Positions 52,729-62,431 of a stretch of 64,000 bases of DNA are shown piece after piece. Within the stretch, counting starts at the first letter, position 1. Each line of letters starts with the position of its first letter. Made by a program: the position numbers and the translations under genes. Source of the stretch: Berkiella sp963829835 (GTDB taxonomy: Bacteria > Pseudomonadota > Gammaproteobacteria > Berkiellales > Berkiellaceae); NCBI GenBank assembly GCA_963829835.1, contig CAWHKC010000004.1, positions 1-64,000 of the forward strand, written 5' to 3'. The notes beneath the pieces were generated by a model. That model was not told where the DNA came from. It did not search any database and saw only the letters and a program-made list of their open reading frames with translations.

Positions 52729-54195
52729 TTACCAGGTAACTTGACCTCTGAGACCTAAAATATCCATATCTTGATCATCGCCAACATCAGCGCGAACGTA
52801 GTTAGCCATGAATCTAACATTATCGTTCACCCACCAGGTTAAACCGATGGTGGTGCTATGAGCAGAACCAGGTATGTCGTTAACAGTCGTATTAACATTG
52901 AAATTGTTAGCAGCAACGGCTGGATTACCTAAAGAATCGGCAGCATTTCCTGGAACAAAGTCAATAAATTGGAACACACGATTTCCATCAAGACCGTTAT
53001 CACTTAAGTCAACAAAGCTATGACGGACTCCAATTTCCCATGCGCCTTTACGTGATTGAGGGTGTACTGGTCCGAAGGTACCACTATCAAAGTCGTACTC
53101 TCTGCATTCGCCGGTCAATACATAAGAAGCCGCAACATAGTAACCATGGTAATCTAATTCACCCGGTGGGTTACGAAGGTCAAATGGTCCAAATGTGTCA
53201 TCGCGTTCAACATTAGCAAGCATGTACTCACCTTGAACAAGCAATGGTCCCCAACGACCTGCTAATTCAAATCCCCAAACATTGAAATCATCAGTTGAGT
53301 TTGGCGGAATGTTCGTGAATACAACAGGTGTTTGACGTGCTTTAACTTCAAAACCTGAACCGAAGTTAAAGTTATTGGCGTTTTCATGAAGGTTTTCATA
53401 ACGTGCTGCAATACCAGCATGATACACAGTGTAGTCATCATGGATTGGTGAGAATGTAATTCGAGCAGCAATACCTGAATCATCACTGCCTGGATCGCTG
53501 TCAAAAGGACCTACGCCAGCTAGTGGAACTAATTGACCTACTATAGGTGTACCAGCAGCGCCTATTACTTGAGTAGGAGATGCAAGCACATCACCTGTTT
53601 GGCGTGAACCAGCTATTTGTGGATGGTACACAGCTGCTGATGCTGTGAAGTAGTTTCCATGCCATTCCCCATACAATCCTAACCCTCTATCAGGCGCGAA
53701 AGCTTGAGAGGTCATGGACATTTCCATAAATTGGGAATCGTTAGCACTTTGCCAGTTTTCCAAACCAAATGGAATACTTACTTGACCCACTGCAAACCAA
53801 AGATTTTTGCAGCCAGCGTATCCAATGAAGGCTTCACCGATATCAGCTCTGACAATACCTGGTCTGTCTTTGAGATCGATGTCGAATTTATAAACCCAAG
53901 AATGGCCTACGCCACCTTTTAACGATACGCGTGCGCGTCTGATATGCGCACCGCTTGGGAATGCGCTGTTGAAGGTAATGTCATTGCTGTCATCATCATC
54001 AGCGTCAAAAAAAGCTTGGTCAAAAAATAATCTGCCACCGATTTTAAACCAATAATTGTTTTCATCTAGTTCGAAAACTTCTATGCCACCTTTGGTGTCA
54101 ACCGTCATACCAGTAGCGAAGACAGGACCTGAAGCGACGGCACCCAGGCCCGCTAGGGCCAGCATGGCCAATTTATTTTTTGTCATTTTGCTCAT
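52729..54195 (-). CDS. Phosphate-selective-type porin (OprO/OprP family)
   Basis: 488 residues from ATG 54195. A signal peptide (MLALAGLGAVASGPVFA) is followed by a beta-barrel. Family segments are YWFKIGGRLFFDQAFF, HIRRARVSLKGGVG, WVYKFDIDLK, DIGEAFIGYAG and VGQVSIPFGLENW; the last strand is ILGLRGQVTW, ending in Trp, as outer-membrane barrels do. It probably lets anions or small solutes pass. Selectivity cannot be told. It is flanked by a strong terminator and is a single-gene unit. Confidence 0.88.
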   Translation of the reverse strand: MSKMTKNKLAMLALAGLGAVASGPVFATGMTVDTKGGIEVFELDENNYWFKIGGRLFFDQAFFDADDDDSNDITFNSAFPSGAHIRRARVSLKGGVGHSWVYKFDIDLKDRPGIVRADIGEAFIGYAGCKNLWFAVGQVSIPFGLENWQSANDSQFMEMSMTSQAFAPDRGLGLYGEWHGNYFTASAAVYHPQIAGSRQTGDVLASPTQVIGAAGTPIVGQLVPLAGVGPFDSDPGSDDSGIAARITFSPIHDDYTVYHAGIAARYENLHENANNFNFGSGFEVKARQTPVVFTNIPPNSTDDFNVWGFELAGRWGPLLVQGEYMLANVERDDTFGPFDLRNPPGELDYHGYYVAASYVLTGECREYDFDSGTFGPVHPQSRKGAWEIGVRHSFVDLSDNGLDGNRVFQFIDFVPGNAADSLGNPAVAANNFNVNTTVNDIPGSAHSTTIGLTWWVNDNVRFMANYVRADVGDDQDMDILGLRGQVTW

Positions 54196-54403
54196 CTACA
54201 ATCTCTCCCATTGGAATGCTTAACGGTTGAATGTGTTAACCGAAAAATTTTCAATACAGCAATTAATATTAGGAATTCTGATTCTATGTTGCGTACCCTA
54301 CTATAACGCTGTTTGCGTCATTTCATTTATACGCGCAGACTATATCATTACCGATTTAATAAGTCGCGTTATCCTATCAAAAATGATGTCGCAGTTCAAA
54401 GCA

Positions 54404-57400
54404 TTATTCTTTTTTCACTTCTGCTGGAATTGATTTGCGCCACAGGCCATTGCTTGAATAACAATCCCATCCCCAACGCATCCATCTGATCAGTGAGAAG
54501 GCAAGCCATAGCGCCCACAATAACATCAACACACGGTAGATATATAAAGGTAATGAAATCACCCAAGCTTGGGGTAATAAATTACTCGTTATATCTTGAT
54601 ACCATTGCAATTGATAAATATTTGGCAATGCAGCAATCGGTTGAATATTTTCTATATAGGGAACTTCAAGTTGCATTTTAGGTGTGCCTAATAGCCCGTT
54701 CGATATACTGGTAAACAAACTAACTATAAATAGGACGGTGAGGAATGCTAAACCAACTTGCATCGCTTTAAACCAGCCATCACTCAGTTGGGGAGGTGCC
54801 TCTCTTCTTTTATACATTGCAAAAAACCATGCCACGATAAAAATCGCGGCTAAAGGTGTTGCAACAGATATCCCTACTCCCAACAAGAACCATTCCCAAA
54901 TAGATAATGGCGTCATGGAGAGTTTACCAAGACCTATCGAAACCATTAAGACCACAAATATTAATCCCCAAAATAATACAGCTGGACCAATCTCAGGGCC
55001 ACCAAGAAATAAAATCCAACGATCCTGGCTTAAATGCAAATCAATCAATGCGTTGCTGCTTGGCATTTCTAAATTGATTAAAGGCGTTACATAGCGAGTT
55101 GATAATCCATGTGGTAATTGCCATTTCACTTCTAACTGCTGATTCCCAGGATGAATTGGAATAGAAATTTCACCTTCTTTTGCATTAATAGGTTGGCTTA
55201 ACCCATTAATCAATACATCTTGTAACTTTGCTTCATTTGGAATGTGGAGCAAATGCGTACCACCTAAACTACTCCTTGCCGAAAAAATCAATACATTATC
55301 AGTCGCACGTTTACCTGGTGTTACTGTCAATTGGCTATTTTCAATGGTTAACGTATCACCTGCAACAGCAGTGGGTTTGCTCACCTTAATAGTGAGTGAC
55401 TCTGATGGCCAAGGATACCAAGTCGGAAACCAACGACCTTGCTGATTTTGTTGATGAATAATAGGGATCCCTTCAAAATCACAATGCCATTGTGACAGCG
55501 CATCTACATGCCACACTTCTTTAATACTTGGATCTGCAATAGCATCAAGTTTGATCTGTGATGTTATTTTTAATTTAGATTGCCAAACTCTACTCTTTTG
55601 GTTTTCTCCCAAAGTCACAATGACTTTGCCATCTTTTACTTCAAGATCCTCAGTCAATACAGACTCACCCTCAAGTAACGGGATCTCAACTCTTATTCCT
55701 CCTTGGATCGGCGCTTCGCGACGAAGTTCATTCACCACTTCCCAATCAAACCCCAGTTTTACGGTTCTCGTTAAAACCACAAAAGCGGGTATGCGACCTG
55801 CTTGAAAAGATTTTGCCTGAGTTTCTTGAGATGATGGTTTGCTCCGGGTCAAATATATATTTTCGCCTTGCAACTGATGACGATAGATCCCATCGATCCC
55901 CCATCCATTGGCAATCGTTGTCACCCATTTGGGTTTCATTGGTACAAACAATTCAAATTTATCCTGTGAACCCATTGGGCCTTCTAATATTACCTCATGT
56001 ACGCCCGGTTCCAACTGTAACCAAAGCTGTTGTGCTTCAAATTGCAACCCTTTGGCAGCAACACCATCAACAAGCACCGTTCTTGGGATCCATTTGCCCA
56101 TACTTGAAGGTATTGGTATCGCAATCGCTGCAGCAATATCTGCGGTTAAACGCAACGTCAGTTGTTCATCATTCGCTTGTACTTGCATTGATGAGATCAT
56201 CGCGCAATCGGGCATGCACTGTGGTGCTTTCACTAAACGATTTCTTAACTCTTCCAACATTGGTTTTGACGGGTAATCCGCATATGACACTTGTGGGTTA
56301 AGACTCAAAACCACACTTGCAGAAAAGACTAATAACCATAACAGCGATAAAGGTGAACGCGTTAATCTTGATTGCGTTCCTTGATCATTTTTTGGCTCAT
56401 CAATCTGTCGCCATAAACTTGCCAGTCCATAGATAAATAAGAACATCAAACCTACTTGTAGAAATTTCAAGAAAGAGGTGACAAGACGTGGCAATACCCA
56501 TAAGGTTATCATTTGATCTTTTAACACAGGACCACTCCACTGTAATTCACAAATATCCCATACCCAGTGTGGGATCCCAGGACCGGTTTGTATTTTTGCA
56601 TTGGGATCAAACTCATCCAACGGCTTTGATAGTGGTTCAGGTGGTGCATTGGCTTCATCTTGCGCGCCAAAAATATTTCCCTTCATCTTTGCTTTGGCAT
56701 GCCCTCCAGCGCCTCCCAAGGTTTCCATTGCAGCACGTGGTGCAACTGGGGCAGCAGCCATGCTCTGTAACACTGCCTGCTGATTTTGTCTTGCCATCAC
56801 GACGGCATGTGATTGATTAGGTATCGTTAATTGCGGATAAATGGCTTCACGAATCTGTTTAACCATAAAGGGCAATGCAATCAATACTAAAACAACAAAA
56901 CTTATTTTTGAGTAATAAAGAATAATGGTGCGAGTCTTCCCTTGCGGCAAAACTCTAAACAAAGCTAATGCACCGATTAAGTTTAACCAACTATAAATGG
57001 GTGCTCCATATTCACGATAGATTAAAGTGATTGTCACTAACGCAATCAATCCCCATCCCAATCCTAACAGTTTTGCAATAGCGGCACTCATCACTAAAAC
57101 TAAAAATAAATCGAGTAACGTCCATTCTTGAACCCAGGCATTGGTCACTGTATCGACGCCCCAAGCACCTAATAATTTCCAACCAGGCGGTAAATAGAGC
57201 GTGGTTGATAAAGAATGTACATCAAAATCCCAACCAACCGCTGGTAATTGAAAAGGTTTACTATTTACTTTACTAACAGCTGATAAATTGATAATGCCTT
57301 GACGAATTTCAATACCAGGGGGAGAGTTGTCATCAATCTGTGTGATTAATTTATCTTGACCATCGATTGTTGCTCTGCTTAACGTGTAAGGGGGTGCCAT

Positions 57401-58531
57401 CTGAAGACGCCAATTATCATTGACATGGCCAGACACCAAGTCTTGCGCTATAAAACCTTTACCTGAAAAATCTAACCATAATTTTCGCTGAACATTAAGC
57501 TCACCAGGATGCTTTTCTTGACCACGACGTTTATCAATCAGTTTTAAACTTAACCCTGGTCCCATTAAATAACTGGCAAAGGCCTTCCACTTCGTCGGCA
57601 TATTGGTTTGTTGGGGATCAAGACTTTTGCCTCCTTCCACTTCAACCAGTCGTAATTCATTCTGGGGTTCAAAGGACCAAATTTCTGTCGCAGGCCATGG
57701 CGGATTATTTTTTACAAAGGCAATTTTTTCTGGTTTTCCAATAAAACGACTTTTAATCTTGATATCCCAAACACCCGGTTTTACTTGAACTCGGAGCATC
57801 CCATTTTCTTCTATCCTGGCAGGTAAGGGGCTTTGTAATTCCATCGGCAAGGCATTGGCTAAAAGAACCGGGCCAATATTCATTTCACGCATTTGTCCCG
57901 AAACTCTTAAGCGCAGATGCGTATTATCAATGAGTGGGATCTCGTCTTGAATTAAACGATAAACATCAATCGTTAGTGAATCTTCTTTTTCACTAAGCTT
58001 CTCTTCTACAATTTTGGGATGAAACCATACTTTGCCATCGAGATCTCTTGAGGGCTGATCAATTTGCTTTCCTAATATAGATAGATTTAAGGTGCCAACA
58101 TTATTGGGTACTTGAATAAAGTCTGGCAGCACATCCCAAGAAAATTGTCCTTGTAGCGTATATTCACCTTGTGGCAGAAAAACAGCAGGCAAGCCATCGT
58201 GCGAAACGATTGCAGCCGCTTTTCCGTTTATTTTTGTTTCAAGAGGCCAGTGATCATTATCTCCAGGTAGTACTACCCACCCTTCACTATAATTCATCCC
58301 TTTTTCAGTGAATTGACCTTTTTTGTCATCGATAATCAGTTGGAGAGAGGTTGGCCAAACACAAAAGTGTTCATCAGGGTTGTTATAAGGTGTTGGACAT
58401 AGTTCTTCTTCATGGCCAAACATAACCCAATCTTGCCAGGGTTTTAGTGGTTCAGGAATATTGACGGGTTTAGAGAGAGCTGAGAAGGAAATAAAATAAA
58501 CCAATAAGAACAAGACCCTAAGAGTCGCCAT
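54404..58531 (-). CDS. Very large conserved-type membrane protein of unknown function
   Basis: 1375 residues from ATG 58531. A signal peptide or first helix (LRVLFLLVYFISFSALS) is followed by a periplasmic beta-rich part of about 440 residues, a group of four or five membrane helices (about 465-575), a Gly/Ala/Met loop, further helices (about 675-750), another beta-rich part (about 760-1190) and four C-terminal helices. The two beta-rich parts begin similarly (KPWQDWVMFGHEEELCPTPY and KPMLEELRNRLVKAPQCMPD), which suggests an internal duplication. No family is recognised. It stands between the porin and hrpA on the same strand. Confidence 0.75.
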   Translation of the reverse strand: MATLRVLFLLVYFISFSALSKPVNIPEPLKPWQDWVMFGHEEELCPTPYNNPDEHFCVWPTSLQLIIDDKKGQFTEKGMNYSEGWVVLPGDNDHWPLETKINGKAAAIVSHDGLPAVFLPQGEYTLQGQFSWDVLPDFIQVPNNVGTLNLSILGKQIDQPSRDLDGKVWFHPKIVEEKLSEKEDSLTIDVYRLIQDEIPLIDNTHLRLRVSGQMREMNIGPVLLANALPMELQSPLPARIEENGMLRVQVKPGVWDIKIKSRFIGKPEKIAFVKNNPPWPATEIWSFEPQNELRLVEVEGGKSLDPQQTNMPTKWKAFASYLMGPGLSLKLIDKRRGQEKHPGELNVQRKLWLDFSGKGFIAQDLVSGHVNDNWRLQMAPPYTLSRATIDGQDKLITQIDDNSPPGIEIRQGIINLSAVSKVNSKPFQLPAVGWDFDVHSLSTTLYLPPGWKLLGAWGVDTVTNAWVQEWTLLDLFLVLVMSAAIAKLLGLGWGLIALVTITLIYREYGAPIYSWLNLIGALALFRVLPQGKTRTIILYYSKISFVVLVLIALPFMVKQIREAIYPQLTIPNQSHAVVMARQNQQAVLQSMAAAPVAPRAAMETLGGAGGHAKAKMKGNIFGAQDEANAPPEPLSKPLDEFDPNAKIQTGPGIPHWVWDICELQWSGPVLKDQMITLWVLPRLVTSFLKFLQVGLMFLFIYGLASLWRQIDEPKNDQGTQSRLTRSPLSLLWLLVFSASVVLSLNPQVSYADYPSKPMLEELRNRLVKAPQCMPDCAMISSMQVQANDEQLTLRLTADIAAAIAIPIPSSMGKWIPRTVLVDGVAAKGLQFEAQQLWLQLEPGVHEVILEGPMGSQDKFELFVPMKPKWVTTIANGWGIDGIYRHQLQGENIYLTRSKPSSQETQAKSFQAGRIPAFVVLTRTVKLGFDWEVVNELRREAPIQGGIRVEIPLLEGESVLTEDLEVKDGKVIVTLGENQKSRVWQSKLKITSQIKLDAIADPSIKEVWHVDALSQWHCDFEGIPIIHQQNQQGRWFPTWYPWPSESLTIKVSKPTAVAGDTLTIENSQLTVTPGKRATDNVLIFSARSSLGGTHLLHIPNEAKLQDVLINGLSQPINAKEGEISIPIHPGNQQLEVKWQLPHGLSTRYVTPLINLEMPSSNALIDLHLSQDRWILFLGGPEIGPAVLFWGLIFVVLMVSIGLGKLSMTPLSIWEWFLLGVGISVATPLAAIFIVAWFFAMYKRREAPPQLSDGWFKAMQVGLAFLTVLFIVSLFTSISNGLLGTPKMQLEVPYIENIQPIAALPNIYQLQWYQDITSNLLPQAWVISLPLYIYRVLMLLWALWLAFSLIRWMRWGWDCYSSNGLWRKSIPAEVKKE

Positions 58532-58574
58532 CCCTGTCTCCCCTAAATTAGGCTTTTACCCGTTTGGATCTAAT

Positions 58575-61500
58575 CTAACCTATATTCTCTAAAAGTTTAA
58601 GCAATCTTGCTTTAGAGACAGGTTCAATCGTTTTAAGTTCTTGAGCAAAGCTTGAAATGCGAAGCTCCTCTATCTTCCAACGAAAGGAAATCAAGGGATC
58701 TTGAGGGGAACGAAGCGAAATATCTTTGGTAGCAAGCTTACTATCGTAAGCTTTCTGAACAGATTCAATTTCTAATCGAGCTTGTTTATCTTTGGCGAGC
58801 TGTCTTGGTAACTTTTCCAATCTGATGTCAATGGCTTTTAAGTAAGCAGGATATCGCTTTAACCACACAAAAGGCGTTTGTTTTATAAAATGTTTAGGAA
58901 ACATCACTTGTAGTTGTTTGCGAATATCTTTGATAGTGTCAACATCATGTGGTTTAGTTTTCAATTTCTCTAAACGTGAAAACAAATCATGAAACTTGGG
59001 TAGTGCATCTGTGACACATTGTTTTATTTGGTTCAAACTTAGAATAAACTGCGAACGCATTTTGGCTAACTGTTCTGAGAATTGTTTTTGAGTTCTAATA
59101 TCCTGGGCGGTGCTCACAAATAAATGCATGGCACAGTTAAAAAGTATTTCTTCAATAAGTTGTTCAAAATCTCCAAATTCCGCATAAGTTTTTATCAACA
59201 ATTTCTTCTCTTGAGGAGTGATACTTCTTTTGAAGTTTTTACAAGCATCAGATAACTGCAATAAATACAATCTTGCCAATCCAAAAGGATGATGAAATTC
59301 CGCTAATGCTTTGGCATCAAAAAGTCTAATACTCACGGATTGTTGATTATCAACTAAGCCGGGAAAATAGTTAAAGTCTAGGGTGCCTTTTCGAATTTTA
59401 TATTCACCTGGTAAATCAGAAAAATCCCACTGGATGATATTTTCTTTTTCTATTGGCTCTTCACTCGTATGAAGTTCTAAATAACTGCTCTTAAGATCTT
59501 CGTATATCTTTTTTAAATCATCACCCATTGCGACAACTTTCTCATGCTTATCTTTCACTTTAAAATGCATTATCAAATGAGGAGGGAGATTGACATCATT
59601 CAATATGCCTTGAGGTAACGTTATTTGAGTTTGAAGATAATGCATTAAAGCGGTGGGTAGATCTCCTTGAGTTGAATTTATCATCTGCTTCGCTTTGTGA
59701 ATATGATCAGGAAGTGGAACCAAATAGGCCCGAATTCGTTTAGGTAACGCTTTTAGTAATGTTGCAATTTTCTCTTCTAATAGGCCGGGAATGAGCCAGG
59801 TAAAATCTTCATCTTTAATATACTTTAAAGTTTCAAAAGGAATTATCAACGTTACGCCATCGTAGGGTGAACTCAAGTCAAATTCATATTCAAGTTGAAA
59901 AGATTGGCCTTTAATTATAATCTGCGCTGGAAATTGATTATTTAGATCACTCGTTATTGTCATCAAAGAAATATCATCTTCAGTAAAAACTAAAAAATCA
60001 TCGTTTTTATCGGCCAGAAACTTTTCTAACCTTTGTACAGAACAAATATGAAAAGGAATACGCTCTTGGTAAAATTGAACCACTTTTGATTCATCAAACA
60101 AGATATGTTGTCTTCTAATTCTATCTTCTCGTTTTTCAAGAGAGTGGCGTGTTTCTTTATTTTTAGTATAAAACGAACAACGGCTTATCATTAACTCTTG
60201 TACCAAGGCTTGTTCTATAAAAATTTTTCTCGCTTCAATGGGTGAGACCTTTTCATAATTTATTTTTCTTTTGGCGTAAATTTCAAGGCCAAATAAGGTC
60301 GCTCTTTCCAAGGCAACCACCCTACCCGCTTTGGGCTCAAAATAAGGTTCTACATGTTGCTTTTTCAGTAAACTTTGCGCTACTTCTTCAATCCATTTCG
60401 TTTCAATGGCCGCATTAGTTCTGGCGTAGGTTTTCGACGTGTGAATAATTTCACAAGACAAGACCCAGGAAGGTGATTTTTTAAACAAGCTTGATGCAGG
60501 ATGAATAAAGAATTTTACATTGCGGGCACCTTGATATTCCTTGTTGTCATCTTTAACACCAATCGTGTCAATAAAACCACAAAGTAATGACTTATGGATT
60601 AAAGAAAAGTCAGCAGGCACTTGATTCTTCCGAAATCCCAATTCATCTGCTATTTGATGTAATTGAGTGTGCACATCTATCCATTCACAAACACGCAAAT
60701 AAGAAAGAAAATTCGTTCTGCAAAGCTTTCTAAATTTACTATGTGATAAATTTTGACGATGTTCATCAATAAAATTCCACAACAATAGATAGCTCATAAA
60801 ATCAGAATTTTCATGGGTGAATTTAGCATGTGCTGCATCAGCTTGCTCTTTGCAATCTTCAGGTCTTTCTCTGACATCCACAATGCTTAATGCACTAGCA
60901 ATAATAAGCACTTCATTTAAAGCGCCATATTCATTGGCTGCTATAATGATTCGGCCTAATTTAGGTTCAATGGGGATAGTGGCAAGAACCCGCCCTAAAC
61001 GGGTTATTTTTCTGTCCTCATCCACTGCTTGCAATCGTTCCAGCAATGTATAACCATCTTTAATAAAACGACTATCGGGTGCCTCAAGAAAAGGAAAAGT
61101 TTCAATGTTATCTAAATTGAGTGATAACATTTTCAAAATAACGCCAGCTAAATTGGTTCTTAATATTTCAGGCTCGGTGAAAGGGGCTCTTGTTAAAAAA
61201 TCGTCCTCTGAATAAAGTCGATAACAGATCCCAGGCCCTACCCGTCCACAGCGACCTTTACGCTGATCCGCACTCGCTTGAGAAATTGGCTCAATCGGTA
61301 AACGTTGCAATTTATTACGATAATTATAACGACTAATGCGAGCCAATCCTGAATCAATGACGTAACGAATATTGGGAACAGTTAACGATGTTTCAGCCAC
61401 ATTGGTGGTAACAATAATTTTGCGGTTGGGCGCACTTTGAAACACTTTTTGTTGATCTGGTAAACTCATTCGTGCAAATAAGGGTAAAAGCGTCATTTTC

Positions 61501-62408
61501 GATAGGTTGCTTGTTGACAATACATCTATCACTTCACGAATTTCTTTTTCACCACTTTGAAAAATTAATATATCACCCGGACCACGTTTACAAGCAAGTT
61601 CTACAGCCTGAGCTACTTGTAAGATAGGATCATCTGAATTTGCATGAAAATCTTTACCTAAATATTGAACTTCAACAGGATAAGAACGCCCCGATACTTC
61701 TATAATAGGTGCGTCATGAAAGAATTTTGAAAATCGCTCAACATCTATGGTCGCTGAGGTAACTATAATTTTAAGATCTTTTCTCTTGCTGCTCAGGTTT
61801 CGAAGATAGCCAAGCAGAAAATCAATATTTAAACTTCTTTCATGTGCCTCATCAATGATTAAACAATCATATTGTTCCAGCCATCTGTCTGATTGCGTTT
61901 CAGTGAGCAAAATGCCGTCAGTCATGATTTTAATATATTGATGCGGTTGCGTATTATCAGAGAAGCGAACTTTATAACCAATCACTTGCCCTAATGCTGA
62001 TTCAAATTCAGCGGCAATTCTCGTGGCTACCGTTCTGGCTGCAATTCTTCTTGGTTGAGTATGCCCTATCATGCCGCCAATCCCTAAGCCTGCTTCTAAA
62101 CATATTTTAGGTAATTGGGTTGTTTTTCCCGATCCGGTTTCACCTGCCACAATAATGACTTGATTATGTTGGAGTGCTTTTAAAATATTTTCCTTTTCTA
62201 ACAAAATAGGTAAATCAGGATAAACAATCTTTGGCAGGTTAGAAACACGATTTTCACGTTTTTGTATGGATTGTGCTATTTTTTCCTGTAACTTTAATAA
62301 CTGCTCTTCATGATTGGATTCATGGTATTTATGGATTTTTTGATATTGCTTTTTAAGCCAAAAGCGATCAGCAATCATACATTGAGATAATAAATTATCA
62401 ATATCCAT
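58575..62408 (-). CDS. hrpA: ATP-dependent RNA helicase HrpA
   Basis: 1277 residues from ATG 62408, the usual HrpA length. Helicase motifs in order: Walker A GETGSGKTT, TQPRRIAART, DEAH box in CLIIDEAHERSLN, SATI, then TNVAETSLT and QRKGRCGRVGPG. The helicase-associated region and the long C-terminal DUF3418-type part follow. It is a cytosolic DEAH enzyme that uses NTP to remodel RNA or ribosomes and helps rescue collided ribosomes in E. coli. Nothing odd was seen. It is 23 bases from the M61 peptidase gene, same strand. Confidence 0.96.
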   Translation of the reverse strand: MDIDNLLSQCMIADRFWLKKQYQKIHKYHESNHEEQLLKLQEKIAQSIQKRENRVSNLPKIVYPDLPILLEKENILKALQHNQVIIVAGETGSGKTTQLPKICLEAGLGIGGMIGHTQPRRIAARTVATRIAAEFESALGQVIGYKVRFSDNTQPHQYIKIMTDGILLTETQSDRWLEQYDCLIIDEAHERSLNIDFLLGYLRNLSSKRKDLKIIVTSATIDVERFSKFFHDAPIIEVSGRSYPVEVQYLGKDFHANSDDPILQVAQAVELACKRGPGDILIFQSGEKEIREVIDVLSTSNLSKMTLLPLFARMSLPDQQKVFQSAPNRKIIVTTNVAETSLTVPNIRYVIDSGLARISRYNYRNKLQRLPIEPISQASADQRKGRCGRVGPGICYRLYSEDDFLTRAPFTEPEILRTNLAGVILKMLSLNLDNIETFPFLEAPDSRFIKDGYTLLERLQAVDEDRKITRLGRVLATIPIEPKLGRIIIAANEYGALNEVLIIASALSIVDVRERPEDCKEQADAAHAKFTHENSDFMSYLLLWNFIDEHRQNLSHSKFRKLCRTNFLSYLRVCEWIDVHTQLHQIADELGFRKNQVPADFSLIHKSLLCGFIDTIGVKDDNKEYQGARNVKFFIHPASSLFKKSPSWVLSCEIIHTSKTYARTNAAIETKWIEEVAQSLLKKQHVEPYFEPKAGRVVALERATLFGLEIYAKRKINYEKVSPIEARKIFIEQALVQELMISRCSFYTKNKETRHSLEKREDRIRRQHILFDESKVVQFYQERIPFHICSVQRLEKFLADKNDDFLVFTEDDISLMTITSDLNNQFPAQIIIKGQSFQLEYEFDLSSPYDGVTLIIPFETLKYIKDEDFTWLIPGLLEEKIATLLKALPKRIRAYLVPLPDHIHKAKQMINSTQGDLPTALMHYLQTQITLPQGILNDVNLPPHLIMHFKVKDKHEKVVAMGDDLKKIYEDLKSSYLELHTSEEPIEKENIIQWDFSDLPGEYKIRKGTLDFNYFPGLVDNQQSVSIRLFDAKALAEFHHPFGLARLYLLQLSDACKNFKRSITPQEKKLLIKTYAEFGDFEQLIEEILFNCAMHLFVSTAQDIRTQKQFSEQLAKMRSQFILSLNQIKQCVTDALPKFHDLFSRLEKLKTKPHDVDTIKDIRKQLQVMFPKHFIKQTPFVWLKRYPAYLKAIDIRLEKLPRQLAKDKQARLEIESVQKAYDSKLATKDISLRSPQDPLISFRWKIEELRISSFAQELKTIEPVSKARLLKLLENIG

Positions 62409-62431
62409 TAAAAATGTCTTCTGCCCTTAAT

